Shown here: in pieces, positions 6,976 to 15,575 of the stretch
Layout: each line of letters opens with the position of its first letter
Numbering within the stretch: position 1 is the first letter of the stretch
Virus record (IMG/VR): IMGVR_UViG_3300036834_000018
Span: 1-42,763 of that record
Reading direction: 5' to 3' (one strand)
Length of the DNA stretch: 42,763 bases
Source: a virus
Made by a program: the position numbers and the translations under genes
Notes under the pieces: generated by a model
What the model saw: the letters and a program-made list of their open reading frames with translations, nothing else
What the model was told of the DNA's origin: nothing
The model's database searches: none

Positions 6976-7482
6976 TCATTTTTCCTTTTCTAACTCAATG
7001 CAAAGCCCTAGATAATCTGGATAATCAATTTCCTCTAGCATTTCGGCGTGATCTTCCAAACCTCGATCTAAGTTTAAATAAATAATATCTTCAATCGTTT
7101 GAATTCTCTTTACGTTATTGATGCCAAAAAAGGTTACCAATTCGAATCTAAAACCACTACTAGCATGTGAATTGTTTTTGAAAATATCCCCATACTCTTC
7201 TAAAATTAATTTTGCAGTTTTGCTAGTTTTTTTAAATGGTCTAAATCCTTGAATATCGCCCTTTTTCAATTCAGAATCGAATTGTTTTTCAGCTTCAGTT
7301 CCAACTCTAATACCTATTTGACTTTCGCTCCAAACGCCTAAAGCTTGATCCGTTAACGGGTACTTATTAGAAATTTCAGCAAGTGCTTTATTGAGTTCTG
7401 CGTTAGCCACTTTTCTTTCTTTATACAGACGATTTAAATCACATTCTTCTTTAACTTTGTAAACTGGTTTTTGTAGTACCAT
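6976..7482 (-). CDS. hypothetical phage protein, 168 aa
   Basis: This medium-sized soluble protein has no recognised domain. Its middle region contains many phenylalanines and lysines, and its end is acidic. GGAGGAAAATAAA precedes the ATG at 7482. It is flanked by short intergenic gaps in the early operon, so it is probably expressed with the replication genes. Confidence 0.7.
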   Translation of the reverse strand: MVLQKPVYKVKEECDLNRLYKERKVANAELNKALAEISNKYPLTDQALGVWSESQIGIRVGTEAEKQFDSELKKGDIQGFRPFKKTSKTAKLILEEYGDIFKNNSHASSGFRFELVTFFGINNVKRIQTIEDIIYLNLDRGLEDHAEMLEEIDYPDYLGLCIELEKEK

Positions 7483-7515
7483 TTTATTTTCCTCCTAGTT
7501 GGTAATTTCTTCCGA

Positions 7516-7830
7516 TTACTGACTCAATATCTCGACCGTTGCACCTGCAAAATTGCCTTTCTTCAAAGGTATCTGCAATCTGCATGCTCGATCCAATGTC
7601 CATTTATTCAGCCCTGACATCTCTGCGGCTTCACGCTGTGTGCTGAATTCTTTGACTTCACCATCTGGAAAAGTAAATCTGACTGGCGTTGAGTTGTATC
7701 TGTTCTGTTTTGGTCGATCGTAACTCTTTCCCCACAAAGCCTTTCTCAAAACTCTGATTTCGTCTTCATCAGCACCCGGCGTATTAACTAACTTTTCCAA
7801 CCGATACAAATCTTCTTTGTTAGCCATCAT
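7516..7830 (-). CDS. hypothetical protein with NUMOD1-like HTH, 104 aa
   Basis: Residues 47-85 (VRFTFPDGEVKEFSTQREAA, then EMSGLNKWTLDRACR) match the pattern of a NUMOD1-type DNA-binding module as found on homing endonucleases, but no nuclease motif is present. It may be a stand-alone DNA-binding protein or the remnant of an HNH endonuclease. The stop of the gene upstream overlaps its ATGATG start. Confidence 0.65.
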   Translation of the reverse strand: MMANKEDLYRLEKLVNTPGADEDEIRVLRKALWGKSYDRPKQNRYNSTPVRFTFPDGEVKEFSTQREAAEMSGLNKWTLDRACRLQIPLKKGNFAGATVEILSQ

Positions 7831-8060
7831 TCCACCCTCTTCATATCTCGCAATTTAACAACTGTCCGATCGCTGCCAAACGTCACAATAGCTGAGTTCT
7901 CAAGAACTTTGACACACACTGCTTTGAAAGGTTTTGTAAAACGTTCAGTCACGCACCAATACTCGATGCCTGCTTTTACTCTCCGTTGCTTTCTGACTAC
8001 ACGTGGCGGTGGGCTATACTTACCGTCTTGCACGCCTGTTACTGTGTCTGCTAGTTTCAT
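7827..8060 (-). CDS. hypothetical phage protein, 77 aa
   Basis: This small, very basic protein (many Arg and Lys, with PPPRVVRKQRRVK near the N-terminus) has a possible beta-rich SH3-like end (AVCVKVLENSAIVTFGSDRTVVKL). It is coupled by ATGA-type overlaps to both neighbours. Role unknown. Confidence 0.65.
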   Translation of the reverse strand: MKLADTVTGVQDGKYSPPPRVVRKQRRVKAGIEYWCVTERFTKPFKAVCVKVLENSAIVTFGSDRTVVKLRDMKRVE

Positions 8061-8629
8061 TTGACTTCCTCCACTTCTAGCGACTCTTTTTTGGCTAATA
8101 ATCTAAAATTAGAATAAAAATAGTCGAGGTCATTGTCGGGACCGCCTTCATCATCCACTGAATAAAACTCGTCTTTTATCCCATTCACAAGAAGCACACC
8201 GCTCTCGCTAACTGATTCAACAATATAAATTTTCGCTTCGTGTTTGCCTTTTCTAATAACCAAATCGCCTTGAGATAAAGGGAAAACGGGAGGTTTCTCC
8301 ACTTCATAACCAAATATCCATGCTTTAGCAGTCAGTTCATCATTTTCGTTGTCTACAACCCAATTTTGAAAATCTTCCGAGCCAACACCTTCGCCATTGG
8401 AGATTTCATAATATCCATCTAGGCAATCAGCAAGTGTAGCTTTTTCTTTGCATTGCTTGATCCATATAGCTACAAACTTAGGCACCGTCACTTTTTGTTT
8501 TTCGTCTAACTGCTCAATCAGCTCTCTAACCTTATCAATTTTTACGTATCTATCTTTTTCACCAGTGTTATGGTCGGTACACCACGCACCCCAAGCTTTT
8601 ACACTATTAATCAATTCTTGTTTGTTCAT
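8057..8629 (-). CDS. DUF1642-like phage protein, 190 aa
   Basis: The start is ATG at 8629, with GGAGG seven bases upstream; a longer frame begins 51 bases earlier without a ribosome site. The motif IAIWIKQCKEKATLADCLD and the WIFGYEVEKPP stretch resemble DUF1642, a family found only in early regions of Gram-positive phages and of unknown function. The C-terminal third describes a small beta domain. The gene overlaps the end of the preceding small gene by 23 bases. Confidence 0.72.
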   Translation of the reverse strand: MNKQELINSVKAWGAWCTDHNTGEKDRYVKIDKVRELIEQLDEKQKVTVPKFVAIWIKQCKEKATLADCLDGYYEISNGEGVGSEDFQNWVVDNENDELTAKAWIFGYEVEKPPVFPLSQGDLVIRKGKHEAKIYIVESVSESGVLLVNGIKDEFYSVDDEGGPDNDLDYFYSNFRLLAKKESLEVEEVK

Positions 8630-8768
8630 CTTTGCTCCTCCGTTCCATTTCTTCACGAATCCATTTTTCACGGAAATCAAATCGCCTTTGCACGCTGCGT
8701 ATGATTTTTAGTTGAGCTATTAACTCCGCATCTGACAGTTTGCGTATGCTTTCTTGTGTTGGTGTCAT
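8607..8768 (-). CDS. small charged protein, 53 aa
   Basis: The ATG at 8768 shares one base with the stop of the VRR-NUC gene (TAATG). The frame reads MTPTQESIRKLSDAELIAQL and then a long Arg/Lys/Glu helix. Its reading frame ends 23 bases inside the DUF1642-like gene, whose ribosome site it contains. Such coupling supports a real gene. The protein is probably one helical hairpin; function unknown. Confidence 0.65.
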   Translation of the reverse strand: MTPTQESIRKLSDAELIAQLKIIRSVQRRFDFREKWIREEMERRSKDEQTRID

Positions 8769-9100
8769 TAAAAACCCCACCCTACTATTTTTTCTTCCAC
8801 GATCATCAATGCATCCATCGCACTTCTAGCAATGCCATGAACAATACCGTCTTTTTGCAGGACTTTATGAAAGGTAATTTGTTCTGGTCTTGCTTTGCCT
8901 TTTGCGTTCTTTACTTCGATATAGAAAACTGTTTGATCGTTCGGGTTGTAGCCATAAATATCAAAATGCCCTTTTGGCAACAGCTTAATCACGCCACCAG
9001 AATCTGTTCTAACTTTGCCGGCATTCGTGCGAAAAGCTTTATAGCCTTTTTTCGATAACTCGATTAATATTTCGTTTTGGATTGATTGTTCAGATTGCAT
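8768..9100 (-). CDS. VRR-NUC domain nuclease
   Basis: This 110-residue single-domain nuclease of the PD-(D/E)xK fold shows D47 in GHFDIYG and E62-V-K64 in FYIEVKN, the VRR-NUC catalytic set. Stand-alone phage versions are considered structure-specific (Holliday-junction-type) nucleases that act with the phage primase-helicase and recombination proteins. The ribosome site AGGAGG precedes ATG 9100. It lies directly downstream of the candidate origin. Confidence 0.88.
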   Translation of the reverse strand: MQSEQSIQNEILIELSKKGYKAFRTNAGKVRTDSGGVIKLLPKGHFDIYGYNPNDQTVFYIEVKNAKGKARPEQITFHKVLQKDGIVHGIARSAMDALMIVEEKIVGWGF

Positions 9101-9119
9101 GTTTGGACCTCCTAATAAA

Positions 9120-9391
9120 GTGAATAGTCAGCCTAAACTATTCACCTGCCTTCGGACTTACTCCCCCAATGGATACAGCTTGATAAGGTGAACAGTAGTG
9201 CATAGTTTGACCCAAATTCCTATTCTTTTATATATTTTTCCTTTATTACTTTTTTATTTACTCTTTTATATTAACTATTCACTACTATTCACTTTATATA
9301 AAAAAAGTAATATAAATATAGTAATAGCAAGGGTTTGAAGGAGTGAATAGTTTAGAACTCAACTATTCACTTACCCTTCACTACTATGCAC
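9120..9391. repeat. iteron-like 9-bp repeat array, candidate replication origin
   Basis: The 312-base gap between the primase-helicase and the nuclease gene contains ten copies of GTGAATAGT or its complement, five exact or near-exact and the rest with one to three changes. Forward copies are at 9120, 9188, 9198 and 9343; reverse copies at 9137, 9274, 9284, 9362, 9373 and 9383. Three neighbouring pairs are spaced 10 or 11 bases apart, one helical turn. The core at 9220-9330 is almost pure A+T. This is what an origin bound by an initiator and opened at an AT-rich element looks like. An operator array is the alternative. Confidence 0.7.
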
Positions 9392-9412
9392 TTTTCCGAT
9401 AATTGGTATAGA

Positions 9413-11740
9413 CTAATTAAACAAATTTCGAATTCCACTATTTTCGTAAGGCTGACTTTCCTTAATTAAATCTATACCTTCGTACATAATTCCTTGGTTA
9501 GTTTTCTTTTTGTTAAATTTATTTCCCATTTCTTTACCGAATTTCGTACTATTCATTTCGTACTGACCATTTTCATTTGCCCAAGTTTTGTACGCTTGAT
9601 AAAAATCTTTAGCTTTTACTCGCTTATTTATTCCTCTCTCACAACAATCATTGATAAATGCTGCAGTTACGTCCATTTCTTCTCGATATTCTTTTGAAGC
9701 ATCCTCAACGATTTTTGGTCGTTTCAAACCCTCTCTCTGCCACATCAGACAACCTTCTACTATCCAATTCAAAATCCCGACTGATTCACGCTTAAGTTTG
9801 TATTTAAGGTTCTTGTCTTTCTTGTGATCAGGAATCTGTATGGTAAAAGGGATTAAATTCATTCTTCGCCATATACCGTCATCTGTACCTCGAATGATCG
9901 GTTTGTGGTTCGTTGCTAACCAAAGCTTGAATTCTGGTGTAAATTCAAATTCTTTTCCGTATAAAAAGCGAGCAGTTACTTTATCCCCACCAGTCAACTG
10001 TTTGACCAAACCTTCATCCATACGCACGCCTTCATTAGGCTCAGATGATGTCACCAACCTAGCGCCTTTCAAACGCGCTATATCTGTATTAGCTCCACCA
10101 TTTGCTTTTCTAACCATAATCGTGTCTGCTTGCATGTTTGTCGCATAACTGCCCATGATATATGAGATAGTATCTAGAAACACAGATTTACCATTGCTAC
10201 CAGCGCCGAACAGCACGAACATACTCTGCTCTCTTGTGGACCCAGTGAGTGAGTAACCAACGGCCTTTTGAACATATCTAATCAACTCTTGGTCGTTATC
10301 AAATATTTGATTTAAAAATTCAGTCCATTGCGGTGCATCGATTTTATCTGTATATTCAATATTTGCTATTCGTGTAAACTTTTTGTCTATGTTGTGTTCG
10401 TGCAATACTCCGCTAATCAAATCTAAATATCCATTTTGTGTATTTAGAAGTGTTGTGTCGCTATCAAATTCATCTGGTAAAACCGATACACGGTGCATGA
10501 TTTGTTCTCTCATAGCTTTCTTTGCAGAATTCCCACGGGAACGCTTGATATGTTTCCTAAAGGCTTCTTCAATTTTTTCTGGATCTTCACAGTCGGCAGG
10601 GATATAAACTTTCTCATTTTTCATCATGTCAACTGTGGTATCGATCATTTTTGATATTTCACCTGTATCATCAATCTTCCAACTCTTACCATCGTAGAAA
10701 TAAAATTCTTTATTAATGTATGAGTATCTAACTAAGGTTCCATACACATCCATAAATCTTTCTGCATTCCCAGTGTCATCATAGGAATAAAACTTATCTT
10801 CTTTCTTTTCTTCAAACTCTTTGATATATATTTTGAATCCGTGTGACTGGCTAGGTGTATAAGTGTTTTCACATTCGTGAATTGCTTTGTTTAATAAATT
10901 CCCACCGTACGTTGAATTTGGCGGTCTGCGTTCATCAAACTTTTGTCTAAATAAAGACGAATCTCTGAAAATGCTGTCCATCTTCTCATAATCTCTACCG
11001 GTCCAAAACGCCAACATGTTCGCGAAAGCAATATCAGCTTCGGATTGAGAATCATAAAACGCTTCCCAACCACCCTCCATAAATACTTTGAATTTGGCGC
11101 CTTGCTTACTTTCGTATGCTTTTTGTACTATCTCGCTTTCTGATAGGTCTATCTTTGATTCAGAAGCGTTTTGATTGTTAAATTGGATAATCTTATCGTC
11201 ACCGATATAACGGTTGTAAAGCAGTTTTAGAGTGGTTTCTGATGGTTCAATGACTTGGTTATATTTGCGATCGACAGTGTTGCCTGTCATAACGAAAAAT
11301 CTACCCGAATCATACATTTCAACATTGCCTTTTCTACGCCTATGTCCTGGCAACTTTCCTTTACAGATAATGTGGATACCGTTACCTGATTGAGAGTATT
11401 CAGCATAAGATTTAATCGATGTTACAAACTCGTACATCATATTTGTTTCAATATCGCCTTGTAAATATCGTTGAATTTCACCTTCGATATTATCAATGTC
11501 AATTCCGAAGTAAGGTTTTTTGAAATAAAAACCTAATCCATTACAGTTATATTTTTCTATTGCAGAGAGTGCGGTCTGATAATCAGACCACGTACTCTCA
11601 TCATTTGATTTACCATTGTTTCCAGTGTGTGGATCGACTGGTATTTTGGTGTGTTTTTTTCTCTCTTCGTTCCATACCAATCGATATACACACCATTGTT
11701 TTTGCTGCTTTAGTTCTTCTGGAATGTGTTCATACGCCAC
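9413..11740 (-). CDS. PrimPol-D5 primase-helicase
   Basis: This 775-residue replication enzyme starts with an archaeo-eukaryotic primase/PrimPol domain (D81 and D83 in FGIDIDN, H123 in GNGIHII). It continues through a D5-type region and ends in a superfamily 3 helicase with Walker A GAGSNGKS (K518). Proteins with this layout synthesise primers and unwind the origin in many Gram-positive temperate phages. The start is GTG at 11740 behind GGGAG; no ATG fits. The iteron array begins 22 bases after its stop. Confidence 0.92.
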   Translation of the reverse strand: MAYEHIPEELKQQKQWCVYRLVWNEERKKHTKIPVDPHTGNNGKSNDESTWSDYQTALSAIEKYNCNGLGFYFKKPYFGIDIDNIEGEIQRYLQGDIETNMMYEFVTSIKSYAEYSQSGNGIHIICKGKLPGHRRRKGNVEMYDSGRFFVMTGNTVDRKYNQVIEPSETTLKLLYNRYIGDDKIIQFNNQNASESKIDLSESEIVQKAYESKQGAKFKVFMEGGWEAFYDSQSEADIAFANMLAFWTGRDYEKMDSIFRDSSLFRQKFDERRPPNSTYGGNLLNKAIHECENTYTPSQSHGFKIYIKEFEEKKEDKFYSYDDTGNAERFMDVYGTLVRYSYINKEFYFYDGKSWKIDDTGEISKMIDTTVDMMKNEKVYIPADCEDPEKIEEAFRKHIKRSRGNSAKKAMREQIMHRVSVLPDEFDSDTTLLNTQNGYLDLISGVLHEHNIDKKFTRIANIEYTDKIDAPQWTEFLNQIFDNDQELIRYVQKAVGYSLTGSTREQSMFVLFGAGSNGKSVFLDTISYIMGSYATNMQADTIMVRKANGGANTDIARLKGARLVTSSEPNEGVRMDEGLVKQLTGGDKVTARFLYGKEFEFTPEFKLWLATNHKPIIRGTDDGIWRRMNLIPFTIQIPDHKKDKNLKYKLKRESVGILNWIVEGCLMWQREGLKRPKIVEDASKEYREEMDVTAAFINDCCERGINKRVKAKDFYQAYKTWANENGQYEMNSTKFGKEMGNKFNKKKTNQGIMYEGIDLIKESQPYENSGIRNLFN

Positions 11741-11760
11741 ACACTTTCAACTCCCTTTAA

Positions 11761-12264
11761 TTAGAATGGAAGATCATCATCGCTAATATCGATGCTTCCG
11801 CCTGCAAAATCATTCGGTTTACTGCTATCTTTGAATTGATGTTGAATATTTGGGAAAGCCGACTGTTCCCACCGTTTTACATTCAAGTTGTCATAAGTTT
11901 TTCCGTTAAATTCTGATTGCTCGTTTTTAACGGTCACCTTAGCGGTTTTCATAAAGAAATCTTGTAATAAGTCGTCAATACTTCCATATGATTTCCCTTC
12001 GTCTAAGCGAAAAGCCCAACCTAAAGTGTTAAACATTTGGAAATTGTATTTGCCTGTGTCTTTTTTCTTCCAAATTTTATGAAAGATATGTTGATTTTGG
12101 TGCTTTTGTTGCACATCGTTACGGATGATCAAATCTAATTGTGCGTATTCTGTTCCGCTTTTTGTTGCATCTTCAGTTGCGATATTTACGATCACTTCAT
12201 AAACTCCGTCTGTAATTCCGCCGCATTCAAATTTGTCGTTGAAATCTAAGTTAAATCCTGTCAT
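11761..12264 (-). CDS. DUF669 protein, probable single-stranded-DNA-binding partner
   Basis: This 167-residue protein fits the DUF669 family (GFNLDFNDKFECGGITDGVYEV; later DLIIRNDVQQKH and FNTLGWAF). It ends in an acidic tail, SIDISDDDLPF, of the kind that single-stranded-DNA-binding proteins use to recruit partners. DUF669 genes sit next to Sak4-type annealing proteins and primases in phages. The role as an SSB is inferred from tail and context. Confidence 0.85.
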   Translation of the reverse strand: MTGFNLDFNDKFECGGITDGVYEVIVNIATEDATKSGTEYAQLDLIIRNDVQQKHQNQHIFHKIWKKKDTGKYNFQMFNTLGWAFRLDEGKSYGSIDDLLQDFFMKTAKVTVKNEQSEFNGKTYDNLNVKRWEQSAFPNIQHQFKDSSKPNDFAGGSIDISDDDLPF

Positions 12265-12287
12265 AGTTAATTACCTCTTTCTGTTTT

Positions 12288-13628
12288 TTATAGTAGGTTT
12301 AGTCTTTTGGCTTGAAAGAATGCCCAGCCTTTTTTATAACCTTTAGCATCAGCCATTTTGTATAAATCGCTGACACTCTCAGCTTCTTCTGGTTCCATTG
12401 CTGCATACTTTCCTGTATCTAGATTGATTTTTATTTCTTGTAGTTCTGCACCTTCGATTGTTTCAAGGTTTGCAGAACGCTCTTCTTTCGGTATCTCATG
12501 CCCACAATAAGGACAAATATTTCCAACTTCACTTGCATAAGTTCCAAAGCAGTTAGGACATTCCTTAATAGGTATGACATCCTCTTTCTTTCGGCTTTTT
12601 TTATTTGCCAAGCTCCATTGCCTTGGCATATCTGGCAAACCATGTTCGTTCACGTTACCTACGTGATCAATGATTGTAGATATTTTATTTGGTTTGTAAC
12701 GCATCCCTCTCATGGCTTGCTGGATGAACAGCGAGAGCGATTTAGTGGGCCTTAGCATTATGACTGTCGAGCAATCTGGAACATCGAATCCCTCACCGAT
12801 TAAATCAACATTTGTCAGAATTTTAATATCGTGATTACGAAATTTTTCAATAATTGAATCACGTTCCTGTTTATTCGTTTTTCCGTCAATATGTGCTGCT
12901 TGGTATCCTGATTCGATAAATAAATCTCTAGTCTTTTCGCTAGACTCTATACTGTGGCAATATACGATCGCTTGCTCACCTTCAGCTAGTTTTTTATAAT
13001 GCCTGATAACATCACCGTATATAGCTTTTTGTTCCAATGCTTTATCTATACTGCCTTTTGAGAATTCAGACATAGAATTCATTTTTAAAACTGAAGTATC
13101 GATCAACGCTGGTGCATAGTATTTAAATGGAGTTAGTCGTTTATTTTCAATCAACCATTTAACTGATACTCCCTCTATCAACAAATCGTTGACATCTCCC
13201 AAACCGCTACCGTTTAATCTGACTGGTGTTGCGGTAAAGCCTATTCGTTGGACATCTGAATAGTATTCGTAAATTTTTTTATAGCTACTAGCTAAACTGT
13301 GATGGTTTTCATCCGTTATGATCAGCTTAGGTTTCTTTATTTTTCCTAGTTTTCTCACAATCGTTTGGACCATTCCGAAAACTACAAATCTCATATCCAC
13401 ACCATGTGTTTCAAAGGTGCTTTTTATTTGGTCAATTAATTCCTTTCTGTGGACCAAGAACAACACCTGATTGCCCTTTAATGTTGTCTTACGAGCGATT
13501 TCTGCAATCACCACTGATTTACCAGAGCCGCATGGAGAAACGATACAAGGGGCACGATAGCCATTGATAAAAGACTCTCTAGCCCTCTTTATCAAATCTT
13601 CCTGATAGTCGTATAATTCAAAGGTCAA
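12288..13628 (-). CDS. superfamily 2 DNA/RNA helicase (DEAD/DEAH-type) with zinc ribbon
   Basis: The 446-residue protein has motif I PCGSGKS (residues 32-38), motif II DENH (106-109, with Asn at the usual Ala/Cys position), motif III GFTATP (130-135) and the motif VI region QQAMRGMRY. A four-cysteine ribbon (CPNC...CPYC) follows the core. Phage SF2 helicases of this type unwind forks or recombination intermediates. The start is TTG at 13628, overlapping the Sak4 stop as TTGA. Confidence 0.9.
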   Translation of the reverse strand: MTFELYDYQEDLIKRARESFINGYRAPCIVSPCGSGKSVVIAEIARKTTLKGNQVLFLVHRKELIDQIKSTFETHGVDMRFVVFGMVQTIVRKLGKIKKPKLIITDENHHSLASSYKKIYEYYSDVQRIGFTATPVRLNGSGLGDVNDLLIEGVSVKWLIENKRLTPFKYYAPALIDTSVLKMNSMSEFSKGSIDKALEQKAIYGDVIRHYKKLAEGEQAIVYCHSIESSEKTRDLFIESGYQAAHIDGKTNKQERDSIIEKFRNHDIKILTNVDLIGEGFDVPDCSTVIMLRPTKSLSLFIQQAMRGMRYKPNKISTIIDHVGNVNEHGLPDMPRQWSLANKKSRKKEDVIPIKECPNCFGTYASEVGNICPYCGHEIPKEERSANLETIEGAELQEIKINLDTGKYAAMEPEEAESVSDLYKMADAKGYKKGWAFFQAKRLNLL

Positions 13629-14338
13629 TCATCATCACTTCCGATTTTGATAAATTCATTCACTAAGCATCCTTTCCTATCATCCAACCTATTTTTGGCA
13701 TAAACGCCTTGTGTGGGCTTTAGGACTAAACCTCTAGTTTCGTTACCTTCCTCGTCTTTTTTTGTGATTAATCTACCGACAACGTCACACAATCCAAGAA
13801 AATTGTTTAAAATCTTTGTTCTTATCTCTGGCATGGACCTTGTGAAAAATTGTCCGTTTTGCTCGGTGTATGTGTCAGTTGTTTCCCAAGCGGTCAAAAT
13901 AACCCTGCAGTCCATACTATTCAAAGCCCTAAGACTTCTTAAATTCATAAAATCAACTCTTTGGTAATCTGCTTGAGAAGGCACTCCGTTGTTTTTCCCA
14001 ATTTTCCCCAAGTTTTCGAGCTGCGCCTTAAATAGCTCTGACAAATTGTCTAAACATATATTGTCAAACTGCTTTTCGTATGCCGCTTTGTTTTTAATTA
14101 GATCGGCTACAACATCTAACCATTCCTGCCAAATATTCGAGGAGTCTAATCGCCAAACTTCGATATTTTCTTTGTTCGGATGTTTCGCCAGAGTGGATGA
14201 AGAGCCATCCACATCTAAAACTAATGTTTTGCCAGGCAAGAAACCTAATGCGTACGTCTTCCCCATTCCAGGGTTGGCATAAATCATATATGTGCCTTTA
14301 TCTACTGATAATTCTTTTGCCTGTAGTTTTTTTACCAT
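13625..14338 (-). CDS. Sak4-like RecA-fold ATPase (phage recombinase)
   Basis: This 237-residue P-loop protein has Walker A ANPGMGKT (21-28), a Walker B-like VLDVDGS near 40 and NICLDNLSEL near 92. It belongs to the AAA_24/Sak4 group, which stimulates single-strand annealing with the phage SSB. Its place between Gp157 and the helicase-DUF669 pair supports a recombination role. The ATG at 14338 shares one base with the stop of the Gp157 gene. Confidence 0.85.
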   Translation of the reverse strand: MVKKLQAKELSVDKGTYMIYANPGMGKTYALGFLPGKTLVLDVDGSSSTLAKHPNKENIEVWRLDSSNIWQEWLDVVADLIKNKAAYEKQFDNICLDNLSELFKAQLENLGKIGKNNGVPSQADYQRVDFMNLRSLRALNSMDCRVILTAWETTDTYTEQNGQFFTRSMPEIRTKILNNFLGLCDVVGRLITKKDEEGNETRGLVLKPTQGVYAKNRLDDRKGCLVNEFIKIGSDDD

Positions 14339-14808
14339 TAGCGTATCCTCAAACTTTCTGATTGCTTGATCTCGACACCAGGAACATCTTCTTCTGCTTT
14401 CTTGATTGCTGTTTTATCAAAATCGATAGTTATTTTTTTGAATTTATCTGGTATCAATGATTCGTCAATAATCTCGACGCTAGGTTGATTTTTTTGAATG
14501 TTAAAACTAAATAAATCTGTTTTAAATTTCGTTTTGCCAATTTCCACCATTGCATTTTGTAAGCTTAATTTCATTCGCTTGACGTTATTGTCGACTGCTT
14601 GCTTACGCTCTTTCATTCGCTTGATTTCTTCATCAAATGATTTGCTTGAAGCTTCTTGATTGCGGATCAACTTAGCATAACCGTCTGCTTTTTCTTCAAT
14701 AGCTAGGTCAATTGATTCCAACGTGTCAATAATCGCTGCATTTTCTGAATCATATTCCAGCATGTCTGCAACTTGATTAAATGCACCAGTTAATTCATAT
14801 AGTTTCAT
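14338..14808 (-). CDS. Siphovirus Gp157 family protein
   Basis: The 156-residue protein is largely helical and coiled coil (KEEKADGYAKLIRNQE...IKRMKERKQAVDNNVKRMK) with the Gp157 ending NQPSVEII...IPDKF. Gp157 of Streptococcus thermophilus phage Sfi21 has been linked to phage resistance when expressed in the host; its natural role is probably in recombination together with Sak4. Family assignment is from pattern and neighbours. Confidence 0.85.
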   Translation of the reverse strand: MKLYELTGAFNQVADMLEYDSENAAIIDTLESIDLAIEEKADGYAKLIRNQEASSKSFDEEIKRMKERKQAVDNNVKRMKLSLQNAMVEIGKTKFKTDLFSFNIQKNQPSVEIIDESLIPDKFKKITIDFDKTAIKKAEEDVPGVEIKQSESLRIR

Positions 14809-15045
14809 TTAAAGGGCCTCCTTCAATTTCTCGATTACTTGCTCTAACCCCTGAATCAGTTCTTCTCGATCGAACTCCGCTGATTCTTCAATAGTTTCAA
14901 ATTGTATACGGACATCCTCGTCGTCGCTGTCCTGATAAACACCTACTCGATCGTTCTTCTTATCAATATCGAAAACGATTGATCCATAAGGTTTGTATCC
15001 GTCAATTAGATGAATACGCCCGATTGTGTCGATAGCTATTCTCAT
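14809..15045 (-). CDS. hypothetical phage protein, 78 aa
   Basis: This small acidic protein has a beta-rich start (MRIAIDTIGRIHLIDG) and a helical end (LIQGLEQVIEKLKEAL). AAGGAGATTATACC precedes the ATG. It ends one base before the Gp157 gene. No family recognised. Confidence 0.68.
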   Translation of the reverse strand: MRIAIDTIGRIHLIDGYKPYGSIVFDIDKKNDRVGVYQDSDDEDVRIQFETIEESAEFDREELIQGLEQVIEKLKEAL

Positions 15046-15074
15046 GGTATAATCTCCTTAGATGAATTTTTTTT

Positions 15075-15103
15075 AAGACTCTATGCTTGCCGGCCGGAGT
15101 CTT
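15075..15103 (+). terminator. terminator facing against the early operon
   Basis: AAGACTC (15075-15081) and GAGTCTT (15097-15103) frame a GC-rich loop with CCGGCCGG. On the plus strand it runs into TTTTTTT; on the minus strand an A-run follows, so it works only for rightward transcripts. It covers the stop codon of the 63-aa gene and would block antisense transcription into the early operon. Confidence 0.65.
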
Positions 15104-15272
15104 TTTTTATGTCTATTAATTTTTGCGAGTAAATGGATATCCTCTTTCTAATCCTGTTCGCCTGCTTAATAATTTCCTCGTTTTGAGTGGCTCTTTCTAG
15201 TTTGCGGAGCTTCGCCAATTCTTTTCTTGCGCCGTTTTTTGCATCAAGATATAAAAAATATTCTTCATTCAA
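15081..15272 (-). CDS. hypothetical phage protein, 63 aa
   Basis: This basic helical protein starts at TTG 15272 (overlap TTGA with the gene before) behind AGGAGGGG. A competing ATG frame of 23 codons is too short to be preferred. The stop lies in the antisense terminator hairpin. No family recognised. Confidence 0.6.
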   Translation of the reverse strand: MNEEYFLYLDAKNGARKELAKLRKLERATQNEEIIKQANRIRKRISIYSQKLIDIKKDSGRQA

Positions 15273-15394
15273 ATAATTCCCCTCCTTTTCTTCATGCGCT
15301 CAATGTTTTGCTTTGCTAAAATAAATGGTTTCTCATATTTATAACCACGATCAGCAATGATTTTTCCGATACGTAGCGCTTCAGCTCTAGTCAT
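15269..15394 (-). CDS. small basic protein, 41 aa
   Basis: The frame reads MTRAEALRIGKIIADRGYKY and then EKPFILAKQNIERMKKRRGII. The ATG at 15394 lies inside the end of the preceding gene behind AAGGTGA, and the stop overlaps the next start. It resembles the small basic proteins typical of phage early operons. Function unknown. Confidence 0.6.
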   Translation of the reverse strand: MTRAEALRIGKIIADRGYKYEKPFILAKQNIERMKKRRGII

Positions 15395-15575
15395 ACCGTC
15401 TCACCTTCCTTTTGCTCTTGTACTTGAGGAATACTCCATATGGTCCAGTATCAGCGCTTAAGAAAACCGGTCCTTTCTTTGCGACAAGGTTGATGTCGCC
15501 ATCCACCGTCTCTAAATTGAGAAATACTGGTGTTTCTGTAATTCTTAGATACCAGATGCAGAATTTCTTGATCAT
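15387..15575 (-). CDS. hypothetical phage protein, 62 aa
   Basis: The start is ATG at 15575, with AAGGAGG seven bases upstream; the frame is open further upstream without a ribosome site. It encodes MIKKFCIWYLRITETPVFLN and a beta-rich body with a basic end (YKSKRKVRRYD). Its ATGA overlaps the stop of the gene before. Confidence 0.62.
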   Translation of the reverse strand: MIKKFCIWYLRITETPVFLNLETVDGDINLVAKKGPVFLSADTGPYGVFLKYKSKRKVRRYD

